From Herbaspirillum frisingense GSF30 (GTDB taxonomy: Bacteria > Pseudomonadota > Gammaproteobacteria > Burkholderiales > Burkholderiaceae_D): a stretch of 58,347 nt of DNA. Each line of letters starts with the position of its first letter. The stretch's first letter is position 1. The notes under the pieces are model-generated. The model was not told the origin of the DNA and ran no database searches. It was given only the letters and a program-made list of their open reading frames with translations. Both the position numbers and the translations under genes were made by a program. The stretch spans positions 1 through 58,347 of the forward strand of contig NZ_AEEC02000033.1 of NCBI RefSeq assembly GCF_000300975.2, in the 5' to 3' direction. Positions 1 to 9,085 of this stretch are shown here, one piece after another.

Positions 1-798
1 GTCAATACCAAACCCGAACTGCTCCCCCGTTGCGGCTTCACCGCCGCGTCGAAGCAGCACATCTTCTCGCGTGGGGTCTATGTGCTTGACGAGCAGACCA
101 ATACGCCACTCTTTGAACGCAATGCCGATACGGTGGCACCGATCGCTTCGGTCACCAAGCTGATGACGGCCATCGTCTGGCTGGACCAGAAGTCGCTGCC
201 CATGAGCAACCGGCTGGAAGTCACCGAGGACGATCTCGATACCCTCAAGTTCACCCACTCGCGCCTGAACGTCGGCGCCAGCCTGTCGCGTGCAGACATG
301 CTGCACATTGCTTTGATGTCTTCCGAGAACCGTGCTGCCGCGGCCATGAGCCGTGACTATCCGGGTGGCCGTCCGGCCTTCATCGCGGCCATGAATGCGC
401 GGGCACAGGCGCTGGGCATGAAGCAGACCCGCTTCGAGAATGCGACCGGACTGTCGCCGGACAATGTCTCTACCCCGCGCGAACTGGCCGAGCTGGTCAA
501 GGCCGCCAACCGCTACCAGCTGATCCGTAACGATTCTCTGGACAAGCAGAAGATCATCAACATCGGTCGCGGCCAGCTGCAGTACATCAATTCCAATCGC
601 CTGATCCGTTATGGCCAGGTCAATGCCACGGTGCAGAAGACCGGTTTCATCAACGAATCCGGCCACAACATGGTGCTACGCCTGCTGGTGCATGACCGCC
701 GCCCGGTGATCGTCACCATGCTGGGCAGCGGCAGCGCCGACGGTTCCCGCCTGGATGGCGTGCGTATCGCCAAGTGGCTCAACTGCTCGCTGAACTAA
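1..798 (+). CDS. pbpG: D-alanyl-D-alanine endopeptidase (PBP7 family), 5' end outside window
   Basis: The frame is open from the first base, so the gene is cut by the window edge; about 265 C-terminal residues are visible. It is a serine peptidase of the S11 family (low-molecular-weight penicillin-binding protein) that in this family cleaves D-Ala-meso-DAP cross-links in periplasmic peptidoglycan. The three active-site motifs are present in order: SVTK (SxxK, with the acylated serine), SSEN (SxN) and KTG in the segment VQKTGF. The protein ends soon after the KTG motif with no long C-terminal domain or amphipathic anchor, which favours the PbpG endopeptidase type over DacA carboxypeptidases. 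The last 20 bases overlap the convergent diguanylate cyclase gene. The family call is secure; the exact paralogue is less so. Confidence 0.88.
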   Translation, partial: VNTKPELLPRCGFTAASKQHIFSRGVYVLDEQTNTPLFERNADTVAPIASVTKLMTAIVWLDQKSLPMSNRLEVTEDDLDTLKFTHSRLNVGASLSRADMLHIALMSSENRAAAAMSRDYPGGRPAFIAAMNARAQALGMKQTRFENATGLSPDNVSTPRELAELVKAANRYQLIRNDSLDKQKIINIGRGQLQYINSNRLIRYGQVNATVQKTGFINESGHNMVLRLLVHDRRPVIVTMLGSGSADGSRLDGVRIAKWLNCSLN

Positions 799-2353
799 CG
801 GGCGCTCCATCCTGCACCGGGGCCGGATCGGACTGTGCCATCTGGACCCGATTGCGCCCCATGCGCTTGGCCTGATAGAGCGCCTGGTCGGCGGCCTTGA
901 TCACTTCCTCGATGCTGTGATGCACCTGCCGGTCCAGGCAGGTCGCACCTATACTCACCGAAAGCCGCCCGAAGGGGCTGCGTTCATGCGGAATCTTCAT
1001 CGCCTGCAGTGCCGACATGATGTTGCCGGCCACGTGCAGCGCGCCGGCGGCATCGGCCTCGTCAAGCAGGATCACGAATTCCTCCCCGCCATAGCGGCCG
1101 GGCTTGTCACACTGCCGTGCCACAGCGCCGGTGATGCAACGTGCTACCGATACCAGCGCATAGTCGCCCGCCTTGTGGCCGTAGGTGTCGTTGTAGAGTT
1201 TGAAGAAATCGACATCGACGAACAGGATCGCAAAGCGCGCCGAGGTATTGCGCTGGCTCTTGTGCCAGGCGTCTTGCAGGCAATCGTCCAGTGCCCGGCG
1301 GTTGAGCAAGCCGGTCAGCTTGTCGGTGCGGGCCTGCTCTTGCAGTTGCTGGTCCAGTTTGCTGCGGCGGAAGAACTCCTCGCGTAACCGGCGGATCAGA
1401 CAGGCGCAGATGGCGCTGAAGGCGGCCCCAAGAAACAGGACTGCATAGAGCATCCGCTCCCATTCGCGGAACAGTTCGGCATGGGTCCGGCCCACGAAGA
1501 CCAGCCAGGGTGTATCGGGGATGCGCACGTAGGCGTACAGGCGCTTGACGTCGTCCTGCTGGGATCGCGCGGTATAGCTGCCCTGCAGGCTTTCCGGCGC
1601 TGACGAGGGCAGGGCCATGATGCGTCTGAAATTGGGCGTGTAACTCAAGCGAGAACCGATGAAGGCTTCATCGTAGGGCAGGCGCATGTAGGCCACGCCG
1701 TCCAGGGCGTAAAGCGACATGACGGCCTGTTTCTCCAGCGACAGGCTTTCGAACAGATGCCGGAAGTAGTCCAGGTACAGCACCATGAAGGCCACGCCGC
1801 CGAAGGACCCATCGGCGTTTGCCAACCGCTTGGACAGTACGATGACCTGCATTCTCCGTTCCAGGCGGATGCTCAGTGGTCGTGAGACAAACAGTTTTAC
1901 CGTTGGATCGTCGCGATGCCTGGCGAAGAAATCCCGGTGTCCGTAATTGCCCGGCATGATCTCGGCCAAGGTGGGAGAACCAACCAGCAGTTCGCCATCG
2001 CGGCCGACGATGCCCATGGCGGCGATATAGGTGGCTTCAGCCTTTTCACCCAGAAGGAAGTCGCGTCGCTGCTGCTCCGGCATGAGCTGCAGGCTGGCAT
2101 GCCGATGGCGCCAGACCAGGCTGTCCAGGTCCAGTGACAGCAATTCCATGTTGCGTGAAATCGAACGCTGGGCAATGCGCGCCACGTTGAGGGCATGCTC
2201 AATCGCGCTGCGCTCGGTCTGCCGATAGCTCTGGTAGAGCACCACGCCCGTGATGACAGTTGCCATCAGCGCGAGCGCACTGATGGTCAAGGTCATGTTG
2301 CGTTTGAGGCTTTTGATGTTCGTCTCCCCGTATCCCAGGTTGTTTGCCGCCAT
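779..2353 (-). CDS. Membrane diguanylate cyclase with periplasmic Cache-like sensor
   Basis: This 524-residue protein has a first membrane helix at about 20-42, a periplasmic Cache-like sensing region at about 45-295 (with an HRDFF segment near 139), a second helix at about 301-321, and a GGDEF domain from about 342 to 510. The catalytic signature is GGEEF at 422-426, so it should make cyclic di-GMP from two GTP. An inhibitory RxxD site (RQCD, 413-416) sits exactly five residues before it, predicting product feedback. There is no EAL or HD-GYP domain. It lies 73 bases downstream of the xylose-operon amidohydrolase on the same strand and may be read through from it. An AGGGG tract precedes the chosen ATG; M20 is an alternative start. 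Ligand unknown. Confidence 0.9.
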   Translation of the reverse strand: MAANNLGYGETNIKSLKRNMTLTISALALMATVITGVVLYQSYRQTERSAIEHALNVARIAQRSISRNMELLSLDLDSLVWRHRHASLQLMPEQQRRDFLLGEKAEATYIAAMGIVGRDGELLVGSPTLAEIMPGNYGHRDFFARHRDDPTVKLFVSRPLSIRLERRMQVIVLSKRLANADGSFGGVAFMVLYLDYFRHLFESLSLEKQAVMSLYALDGVAYMRLPYDEAFIGSRLSYTPNFRRIMALPSSAPESLQGSYTARSQQDDVKRLYAYVRIPDTPWLVFVGRTHAELFREWERMLYAVLFLGAAFSAICACLIRRLREEFFRRSKLDQQLQEQARTDKLTGLLNRRALDDCLQDAWHKSQRNTSARFAILFVDVDFFKLYNDTYGHKAGDYALVSVARCITGAVARQCDKPGRYGGEEFVILLDEADAAGALHVAGNIMSALQAMKIPHERSPFGRLSVSIGATCLDRQVHHSIEEVIKAADQALYQAKRMGRNRVQMAQSDPAPVQDGAPVSSASS

Positions 2354-2426
2354 CGGGGGTGACCCCTGCGGCGCAATATCGCACCGGGCTTGACGGTTGG
2401 CAACGAAAAGGAATCGGGGGAAAACC

Positions 2427-3290
2427 TTATGACATCAGTCCATAAATCCTGGCCGAGGATTCGCCCCACAGGGCGTCCTGGTCGGTAGGAGAAAGGCGCT
2501 TGGCAGCCCATTCGCGCACCACGGCCACCACGCGCGCGTAGGAGGCGGCGAGCAGGCATACCGGCCAGTCGGAGCCGAACATGAGCCGCTGCGGACCGAA
2601 CAGGTCCAGCGCGGTATCCAGACATTGCACGATATGTTCGAAGTCGCGTGTGCACAGGCCGCGCAGCCAGTCCGCCTCGGTCAGCAGGCCGGAAATCTTG
2701 CAGGCCACATGGGGCATGGCGGTCAGCTCGCGCATCTCCTGGCGCCAGCGTTCGAAGGCGGCGCGGCCCTTGCGGAATTCCTTGAGGGCCGGCTTGCCCA
2801 GATGGTTTAGCACGATCCAGTGCTGGTCGTGATGGGCGCACAGCTGGCGCAACTGCGGCAGGTGGCGTTCATGGGCCAGCAGGTCCAGCACATAGTCCCG
2901 CTCCTGAAGCCAGCGTACCCCCTGGTTGAACTGTGGCAGGGCCAGCAGCAGTTCGGCGTCATCGTCCTCCTGCATGGGATGGCGCAGCCCCAGCAGCTTG
3001 CTGCCACCCCAGTGCTCCATGCGCTCGGCCAGCATGGGCGAGCCGATGTCTTCCCAGCCGATGATGCCGGCGATGCGTTGGTCGCGCCGTGCCATCTCCA
3101 GCAGGAATGCCGTCTCGTCGTGGCCGGGACGTGCCTGCACCGTAATCGACGCATGCAGGCCCTGTGCATCCAGCAGGGGCTGGAACTGGTAGGGCAGGCG
3201 GTCTTGCGCCAGCAGGTCCATGCCGGTACCGATCCACGGATAGTCCTCGCAGCGGTAGCGCCAGAAATGCTGGTGCGCGTCGATGCGCAT
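2427..3290 (-). CDS. Amidohydrolase-2 family sugar lactonase, probably acting on D-xylonolactone
   Basis: A cytoplasmic metal-dependent TIM-barrel hydrolase of the COG3618/L-fuconolactonase type, 287 residues from this start. The N-terminal HQH metal motif (DAHQHFW) opens the chain, LNHLGKP lies mid-protein and FGSDWP carries the late catalytic aspartate. The start at 3290 is chosen because family members begin exactly with MRIDAHQHFW and an AAGGGG tract lies just upstream; an in-frame ATG at 3353, one base after the xylD stop, would add 21 residues and allow translational coupling. Position directly after xylB and xylD implies hydrolysis of the lactone made by XylB to D-xylonate, a role filled in Caulobacter by the unrelated SMP-30 protein XylC. 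Substrate is inferred from context only. Confidence 0.8.
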   Translation of the reverse strand: MRIDAHQHFWRYRCEDYPWIGTGMDLLAQDRLPYQFQPLLDAQGLHASITVQARPGHDETAFLLEMARRDQRIAGIIGWEDIGSPMLAERMEHWGGSKLLGLRHPMQEDDDAELLLALPQFNQGVRWLQERDYVLDLLAHERHLPQLRQLCAHHDQHWIVLNHLGKPALKEFRKGRAAFERWRQEMRELTAMPHVACKISGLLTEADWLRGLCTRDFEHIVQCLDTALDLFGPQRLMFGSDWPVCLLAASYARVVAVVREWAAKRLSPTDQDALWGESSARIYGLMS

Positions 3291-3354
3291 CGGCCCCTTG
3301 AGCTTTCTCACCGGGGCCGGTGGCATGCGCAGTTCACGATGCAGGGTCAGCATG

Positions 3355-5139
3355 TCAGTGGTTGTGCCGGGGCATGGTCTGCGCCACACCCTGGTACTTC
3401 AAGGCCAGCTCCATGCAGGCACCGGTTTCCAGTTGACCCACGGTGCTGCGGTAGATCTCCTGCCAGGGCGTCTGGCTGGGTGGCACGGGCGGAATACCCT
3501 CGCTCTTGCGGCGGGCCAGTTCTTCTTCGCTGATGAGCATATTGCACTCCCCGGTGTTGAGGTCGATGCGCACGCGGTCGCCGTCGCGCAGCCAGGCCAG
3601 ACCACCACCGACCGCGCTCTCGGGTGAGGCGTTGAGGATGGAGGGACTGTCGGAGGTACCCGACTGGCGCCCATCGCCCAGCGTGGGCAGGGTAGAGACG
3701 CCGCGCTTGATCAGCGCATCGGGCGGCTGCATGTTGACCACCTCGGCCGAACCCGGCCAGCCCACCGGACCGGCGCCACGGATGGCCAGCAGGGTGTTGT
3801 CGTCGATGTTGAGTGCCGGGTCGTTGATGCGGGCGTGGTAGTCGTCCGAACCATCGAAGACCACGGCGCGGCATTCGAAGATGTTTTCCTGGCCGGGCGT
3901 GCTGAGGTAGCGCTGGCGGAAGGTCTCCGAGATGACACTGGTCTTCATGATGGCGAAGTCGAACAGGTTGCCCTTCAAGACCAGGAAGCCGGCCCGTTCA
4001 CGCAGCGGCGCGCTGAAGGGGTAGATCACTTCACGGTCGTTCGACTGGCGGCCCTGCAGGTTCTCGGCCATGCTCTTGCCGGTGGCGGTGATACGATCGG
4101 CGCGCAGCTTGCCGGCCTGCTGCAGCTCCCACATGATGGCCGGCACGCCGCCGGCGCGGTGGAATCGCTCGCCCAGGTACTTGCCGGCCGGCTGCATGTT
4201 CAGCAGCAGCGGCACGTCGTAGCCGAACTTCATCCAGTCTTCCGACTGCAGATCCACGCCGGCATGGCGCGCCATGGCCATGATGTGCGGCTGGGCGTTG
4301 GTGGAGCCGCCGATGGCGGCATTGACCACGATGGCATCGAGGAAGGCTTCGCGGGTCAGGATGGCCGAAGGGCGCAGGTCTTCGTAGGCCATGCCGACGA
4401 TGCGGCGTCCCGTCTCATAGGCCATCTGGCCGCGCTCGCGATAGGGGGCGGGAATGGCCGAGCAGCCGGTCAGCGACATGCCCAGCGCCTCGGCCATGGC
4501 GTTCATGGTGGAGGCCGTGCCCATGGTGTTGCAGTGGCCGGAGGAGGGCGCCGACGCGGCAGCGATCTCCAGGAATTTCTCGTTGTCGATGGCGCCGGCC
4601 GAGAGTTGCTTGCGGCCCTTCCAGATGGCTGCGCCCGAGCCGACCAGCTCACCATCCAGCCAGCCGTCCAGCATGGGGCCGCCGGACAGCACGATGGCCG
4701 GGATGTCCACCGTGGCCGCGGCCATGATCTGCGACGGTGTGGTCTTGTCGCAGCCGGTGGTCAGTACCACCGCATCGATGGGATAGCCGTGCAGGATTTC
4801 GACCAGGCCCAGGTAGGCCAGGTTGCGGTCGATGGCAGCGGTGGGGCGGCGGCAGTTCTCGAAGATGGGGTGCAGCGGGAATTCCATGGGAATGCCGCCG
4901 GCATCGCGGATGCCATCGCGCACCCGCTTGGCCAGTTCCAGGTGGATGCGGTTGCAGGGGCTGATGTCGCTGCCGCTCTGGGCGATGCCGATGATGGGGC
5001 GCCCCGAGCGCAGTTCCTCGGCGGTGATGCCGTAGTTCATGAAGCGCTCCAGATAGAGCGCGGTCATGTCGATGTGGTCGGGATTGTCGAACCAGTCCTG
5101 GGAGCGGAAGCGACGGGGTGTGGCAGATGGCTTGTTCAT
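3355..5139 (-). CDS. xylD: D-xylonate dehydratase (IlvD/Edd family)
   Basis: This 594-residue dehydratase converts D-xylonate to 2-keto-3-deoxy-D-xylonate in the oxidative xylose pathways (Weimberg/Dahms). The sequence closely resembles Caulobacter XylD as I recall it, including the start (RFRSQDWFDNPDHIDMTALY), the length and the PRHNH carboxyl end. Three cysteines expected to hold the iron-sulfur cluster are at 62 (SPCNRIH), 130 (TTGCDKT) and 203 (GHCNTMG). An AGAGGA ribosome-binding site precedes the ATG. It follows xylB after 33 bases and is tightly linked to the downstream lactonase gene. L-arabonate dehydratase is the nearest alternative, but the neighbouring xylose dehydrogenase and xylose transporter favour xylonate. 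Confidence 0.93.
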   Translation of the reverse strand: MNKPSATPRRFRSQDWFDNPDHIDMTALYLERFMNYGITAEELRSGRPIIGIAQSGSDISPCNRIHLELAKRVRDGIRDAGGIPMEFPLHPIFENCRRPTAAIDRNLAYLGLVEILHGYPIDAVVLTTGCDKTTPSQIMAAATVDIPAIVLSGGPMLDGWLDGELVGSGAAIWKGRKQLSAGAIDNEKFLEIAAASAPSSGHCNTMGTASTMNAMAEALGMSLTGCSAIPAPYRERGQMAYETGRRIVGMAYEDLRPSAILTREAFLDAIVVNAAIGGSTNAQPHIMAMARHAGVDLQSEDWMKFGYDVPLLLNMQPAGKYLGERFHRAGGVPAIMWELQQAGKLRADRITATGKSMAENLQGRQSNDREVIYPFSAPLRERAGFLVLKGNLFDFAIMKTSVISETFRQRYLSTPGQENIFECRAVVFDGSDDYHARINDPALNIDDNTLLAIRGAGPVGWPGSAEVVNMQPPDALIKRGVSTLPTLGDGRQSGTSDSPSILNASPESAVGGGLAWLRDGDRVRIDLNTGECNMLISEEELARRKSEGIPPVPPSQTPWQEIYRSTVGQLETGACMELALKYQGVAQTMPRHNH

Positions 5140-5172
5140 GGATTCCTCTTGGCCCGTGGGCGATTGGGTGGG

Positions 5173-5964
5173 TTACGCGCCCAGCCAGCCCGCATCGACG
5201 TAGTATTCGCGGCCGGTGCACTTGGCTGCGCTGTCGGAGGACAGGAACAGCGCCAGTGCAGCGACATCATGCGGATCGACGCGGGTGGGCAGGCATTGCG
5301 CAGCCAGGATTTTCGCCTCTTCTTCGGGGGTGTGCCACAACAGTGTCTGACGCGGGGTGCGGATGGCACCGGGGATGATGGCGTTGACCCGGACGCCATC
5401 ACGCCCGAAATCACGCGCCATGCCGTGCGTCATGCCCTCGATACCGGCCTTGGCGGTCATGTACAGGGTCAGGTCGGGCAGGCCCAGATGCCAGGAAATG
5501 GAGCCGAAATTGAGGATCACGCCCGATTGCTGCGCGCGCATGCCCGGCAACACGGCCTGGGCGCAGAAGAACTGGTGGCGCAAGTTGACGGCGATGCGCT
5601 CATCCCAGTAGGCCGGGGTGACCTCGGCGGTCTTGTGGCGATCATCGTTGGCGGCGTTGTTGATGAGGATGTCCACGGTACCGGCCGCGGCGATGACCTC
5701 GGCGAAGGTGGCGCGCAGGGCCTCCAGGTCCATCAGGTTGCAGCGGAAGAAGCGCGGCGGTACGGGTGCCTGCTGCAAGGAGGCCACCAGCGCCTCGGAC
5801 GGTTCGCTGGCGATATCCAGGAAGAACACCTGCGCACCCTGGGCGGCGAAGGCTTCCACCAGCGCCGCGCCGATGCCGCTGCCGCCGCCGGTGATGACGA
5901 CCCGCTTGCCGGCGAGGCTGCGGTAGAGCGCGTGTTCGAAAATGGGGGCGGTGGCTGCGGTCAT
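5173..5964 (-). CDS. xylB: D-xylose 1-dehydrogenase (SDR family)
   Basis: A 263-residue short-chain dehydrogenase that oxidises D-xylose to D-xylono-lactone with NAD(P)+. It shows the nucleotide-binding TGGGSGIG at 25-32, NNAAND in place of the usual NNAG, and the YMTAK catalytic tyrosine/lysine pair after FGSISWHLGL. These blocks, and DDRHK and YWDERI, match the Caulobacter XylB family closely. The ATG at 5964 is chosen because homologous sequence begins near there and a GGAG tract precedes it; an upstream extension in the same frame runs through the REP-like palindrome and is not protein-like. It lies 33 bases upstream of xylD and 260 bases downstream of xylH, so it is probably in the same operon. 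Confidence 0.92.
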   Translation of the reverse strand: MTAATAPIFEHALYRSLAGKRVVITGGGSGIGAALVEAFAAQGAQVFFLDIASEPSEALVASLQQAPVPPRFFRCNLMDLEALRATFAEVIAAAGTVDILINNAANDDRHKTAEVTPAYWDERIAVNLRHQFFCAQAVLPGMRAQQSGVILNFGSISWHLGLPDLTLYMTAKAGIEGMTHGMARDFGRDGVRVNAIIPGAIRTPRQTLLWHTPEEEAKILAAQCLPTRVDPHDVAALALFLSSDSAAKCTGREYYVDAGWLGA

Positions 5965-6067
5965 GCTTGATAACTCCAGTAGGTAGGACGGGCCGCTGAT
6001 GCGGCGCGTAAAAAATTTAGTCTGATTCAGTCTGAATATCCGAAAAGCTGCATCGCTCCATCTCTTC

Positions 6068-6185
6068 CCGTTCGGACTGAGTAGGCCCGCGAGGGCCGTA
6101 TCGAAGGCGCTGGGAACGCTGCGCTCCTTCCTCAAAGCAGGGCGCGCCTTCGATACGCGGCTGTACCGCTACTCAGTCCGAACGG
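6068..6185. repeat. REP-like palindromic repeat, copy 1 (within xyl operon)
   Basis: Two arms pair over most of their length: CGTTCGGACTGAGTAG near 6069 with CTACTCAGTCCGAACG near 6169-6184, and CGTATCGAAGGCGC near 6097 with GCGCCTTCGATACG near 6144. Each arm also carries its own small hairpin (GGCCC/GGGCC on the left). The same arrangement recurs at 58157-58255 in this window, showing that it is a dispersed element. Here it sits between xylH and xylB, where it could form a cruciform or a strong mRNA hairpin that separates transporter and enzyme expression. Confidence 0.85.
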
Positions 6186-6224
6186 TAGTCGGAGTGTGCT
6201 GCCGTCTTTTTTTGCCTTCGTTGA

Positions 6225-7382
6225 TCAGCGGCCCGAACGGGTGCTCACATCGACCCACACGGCCAGCACCAGGATGCTGCCCTTGACGATCATCTGCCAG
6301 TAGGTGCCCACGTCCAGCATGGACATGCCGTTGTCGAGACTGGCCATCACCAGTGCACCGATCAGGGCGCCATAGATGGTGCCGGAGCCGCCGCGCATGG
6401 AGGTGCCGCCAATGAAGCAGGCGGCGATGGCATCCAGCTCACCCATGTTGCCGGCCGAGGGCGAACCGGCAGCCAGGCGGGCGGTATTGACCAGGCCGGC
6501 CAATGCGCACATCACCCCCATGATGCCGAACACCCACAGCTTGACGGCCTGCACGTTCACACCCGACAGGCGGGTGGCTTCCATGTTGCTGCCCACCGAA
6601 TAGATGCGGCGGCCGAACACGGTCTGCGTGCTCACATAGCTGAACAGGCCCAGCAGTGCCAGCAACAGCAGCACCGGCACCGGGATGCCGTCATAGCTGT
6701 TGAGCGTACGCACGAAGGCCAGCAGCACGGCACCGATGACCACCACCTTCAGGCCGTCGCGCCACAGTGCCGTCAGCGGCAGGCCATGACGGCTGCGGTT
6801 GACCCGGCTCATCCAGGTCAGCGCCAGCGCCAGCACGAATAGCGCCACACCCAGCGCCACCCCCATCTGGGGCGGAAGGTAGCCCTGGCCGAGGTAGACC
6901 ATGTTGTCCGAGACCGGGGCGATGGTCAGTCCACCGGTGATGCCCAGCAGGATGCCGCGGAAGGCCAGCATGCCGCCCAGGCCGACGATGAAGGAGGGAA
7001 TGCCCAGGTAGGCCGTCAGGTAGCCGTTCAGCAGCCCCAGCGCCAGGCCGAAGCCCAGCGCCAGTACCAGGTTCAGCGCCAGCGGCAGGTGGTGGCTCAC
7101 GTCCAGCAGCGCCGCCAGACCGCCCAGCAGGCCCAGCAGCGAACCCACCGAGAGGTCGATCTCGCCGGCGATGATCACCAGCACCATGCCGCAGGCAAGG
7201 ATGCCGGTCACCGACATCTGGCGCAGCAGGTTGGACAGGTTGCGCGGCGTCAGGAAGCCACCCTCGGTCATGAAGCTGAAGAAGCCCCAGATGATGGCGA
7301 TGGCGATCAGCAGCGCAATGATCTTGTAGCGCCGGAATACCTGCTTGAGGTCGGCCATGTTGGCCAGATTGCTTGAAGTCAT
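6225..7382 (-). CDS. xylH: D-xylose ABC transporter permease
   Basis: The 385-residue inner-membrane permease of the CUT2/ribose-type sugar importers. It has about ten hydrophobic helices, the conserved segment VIIAGEIDLSVGS near 68-80 and the FGRRIYSVGSN / EATRLSGVNV block that forms the cytoplasmic coupling region. The long loop carrying SRVNRSRHGL and extra length compared with RbsC are typical of XylH. An AAGG tract lies about ten bases before the ATG. Its start is 21 bases after the xylG stop, as in an operon. It works with the XylF binding protein and the XylG ATPase to import D-xylose (possibly also other pentoses). Confidence 0.92.
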   Translation of the reverse strand: MTSSNLANMADLKQVFRRYKIIALLIAIAIIWGFFSFMTEGGFLTPRNLSNLLRQMSVTGILACGMVLVIIAGEIDLSVGSLLGLLGGLAALLDVSHHLPLALNLVLALGFGLALGLLNGYLTAYLGIPSFIVGLGGMLAFRGILLGITGGLTIAPVSDNMVYLGQGYLPPQMGVALGVALFVLALALTWMSRVNRSRHGLPLTALWRDGLKVVVIGAVLLAFVRTLNSYDGIPVPVLLLLALLGLFSYVSTQTVFGRRIYSVGSNMEATRLSGVNVQAVKLWVFGIMGVMCALAGLVNTARLAAGSPSAGNMGELDAIAACFIGGTSMRGGSGTIYGALIGALVMASLDNGMSMLDVGTYWQMIVKGSILVLAVWVDVSTRSGR

Positions 7383-7403
7383 ACCGAATTTACCTTGTGA
7401 TTT

Positions 7404-8963
7404 TTATCCTGCCGCCGCAGAGCGCGCGGGCGCCTGCGCTACGGGTTGGTTGATCGCCGCGGCCAGCACGGTTTCCTGGCTCAGCTTGTCGTTGACGAAG
7501 TCGCCACGCAGGCGGCCTTCGCCGATCACCAGTACGCGGTCCGACACGCCCAGCACCTCCGCCAGTTCGGAGGAGACCATGATGATGGCCAGGCCCAGTT
7601 TGGCCAGTTCCGAAATGAGGCGGTAGATCTCGGCCTTGGCGCCGACATCCACGCCGCGGGTCGGCTCGTCCAGGATCAATACCTTGGGCTGGGCCAGCAG
7701 CATCTTGGAAAGCACCGCCTTCTGCTGATTGCCGCCCGAGAGGCTGGTAATGGGCAGGAAGGGCGTGGCTGTCTTGACCCGCATGCGGCTGATTTCGTCC
7801 TGGATGGTCTTCAGTTCGGCGCTCCCATCGATGCGGCTGCCACGGGAGAAGCGCTTGAGCACGGTCAAGGTGATGTTCTGGCCGACATCGAGGTCGGGCA
7901 CGATGCCGTGGTGCTTGCGGTCTTCCGGCACCATGCACAGGCCGCGCCGGATCGACTTGAGCGGCGAACCGGTATCGGCCAGCTTGCCTTCCAGCAGTAC
8001 CTGGCCTTCGTGACGGCCGCGATAGGCGCCGAAGATGGCCGACACCAGTTCCGTGCGGCCGGCGCCCACCAGGCCGGCAATGCCCAGGATTTCGCCACGG
8101 CGCACGGAGAACGACACATCGTCCACACGCTTGCGGCGCGGGTTGTCGATGTCGTAGCAGGTGATGTGGCGCGCCTCCAGTACCACTTCGCCGATGGAGT
8201 GATTACGTTCGGGATACATGGCCGTGATTTCGCGACCGACCATCTGGGTGATGATCTTGTCCACGTCCATTTCCTGCATGGGCGTGGTGGCGATGTGTTT
8301 GCCATCGCGGATCACCGAGATGGTGTCGCAGATCTCGGCCACCTCGTCCAGCTTGTGCGAGATGTAGACGCAGGCCACGCCACGCGCCTTCAGGTCCTTG
8401 ATGATCTTGAGCAGCACCGCGATCTCGGAGGCGGTCAGCGAGGATGAGGGTTCATCCAGGATCAGCAGCCGCGCATCCTTGTTGAGTGCCTTGGCGATTT
8501 CCACCAGCTGCTGGTGGCCGCCGCCATATTGCGAGACCGGCAGGGCCACATTGATGTCGGGCATGTTCAGCTCGCGCATGAGCTCTTCAGCGCGGCGGTA
8601 CATGGCGGGGTAGTTCATGCGACCACCCGGCAGGGTGATCTCGTGGCCCATGAAGATGTTCTCGGCCACCGACAGCTCCGGCACCAGCATCAGTTCCTGG
8701 TGGATGATGACGATGCCGGCCGCTTCGGTATCGCGCACCGAGTGCGCCTGCAGCGGCTTGCCGTCCCACAGGATTTCGCCGTCCCAGGTGCCGTGGGGGT
8801 AGACGCCGGAGAGAATCTTCATCAGCGTCGACTTGCCTGCGCCGTTCTCGCCGCACAGGCCAACACACTCGCCGGGCCGGATCTTGATGTCGATGCCGTC
8901 GAGCGCGCGCACACCGCCAAAGCTCTTGACGATGCCTTTCATTTCTAACAGATACTCGGACAT
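7404..8963 (-). CDS. xylG: D-xylose ABC transporter ATP-binding protein (double ABC domain)
   Basis: This 519-residue ATPase energises xylose uptake. The first ABC domain has an intact Walker A (GENGAGKST), an atypical signature ([13 protein letters not shown]) and Walker B (LLILDEP). The second has a degenerate Walker A (GLVGAGRTE), a full signature (LSGGNQQK) and Walker B (VLILDEP), the usual asymmetry of CUT2-family sugar ATPases. The start [12 protein letters not shown] at 8963 is used because family members begin there and a GGAAAG tract precedes it; the frame runs open to 9068, but that extension crosses an intercistronic stem-loop. Gene order xylF-xylG-xylH is as in E. coli. Confidence 0.94.
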   Translation of the reverse strand: MSEYLLEMKGIVKSFGGVRALDGIDIKIRPGECVGLCGENGAGKSTLMKILSGVYPHGTWDGEILWDGKPLQAHSVRDTEAAGIVIIHQELMLVPELSVAENIFMGHEITLPGGRMNYPAMYRRAEELMRELNMPDINVALPVSQYGGGHQQLVEIAKALNKDARLLILDEPSSSLTASEIAVLLKIIKDLKARGVACVYISHKLDEVAEICDTISVIRDGKHIATTPMQEMDVDKIITQMVGREITAMYPERNHSIGEVVLEARHITCYDIDNPRRKRVDDVSFSVRRGEILGIAGLVGAGRTELVSAIFGAYRGRHEGQVLLEGKLADTGSPLKSIRRGLCMVPEDRKHHGIVPDLDVGQNITLTVLKRFSRGSRIDGSAELKTIQDEISRMRVKTATPFLPITSLSGGNQQKAVLSKMLLAQPKVLILDEPTRGVDVGAKAEIYRLISELAKLGLAIIMVSSELAEVLGVSDRVLVIGEGRLRGDFVNDKLSQETVLAAAINQPVAQAPARSAAAG

Positions 8964-9023
8964 GCCTGTTCTTTCCAAGAAGCCTCTGGAATCCCTACCG
9001 GCGGGTGCCCGGCCGGTATGGAC

Positions 9024-9060
9024 GGCGTTGCCGGCTACCGCGGGGGCGGCCGGCAACGCC
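9024..9060 (-). promoter_or_regulatory. Intercistronic stem-loop between xylF and xylG
   Basis: A perfect 12-bp inverted repeat, GGCGTTGCCGGC at 9024-9035 and GCCGGCAACGCC at 9049-9060, with a 13-base loop. It lacks a downstream T-run, so it is not a clear terminator. In binding-protein operons such hairpins often stabilise the upstream transcript so that binding protein is made in excess; that role is inferred. Confidence 0.7.
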
Positions 9061-9085
9061 TCATGCATTACGCCTCATGCAGGAA

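Noticed and set aside
3835..5970. A 711-codon open frame on the plus strand opposite xylD and xylB
   Set aside because: It is a shadow of high-GC codon bias: Gly/Ala/His/Val-rich with no domain, while the opposite strand encodes two clearly conserved enzymes.
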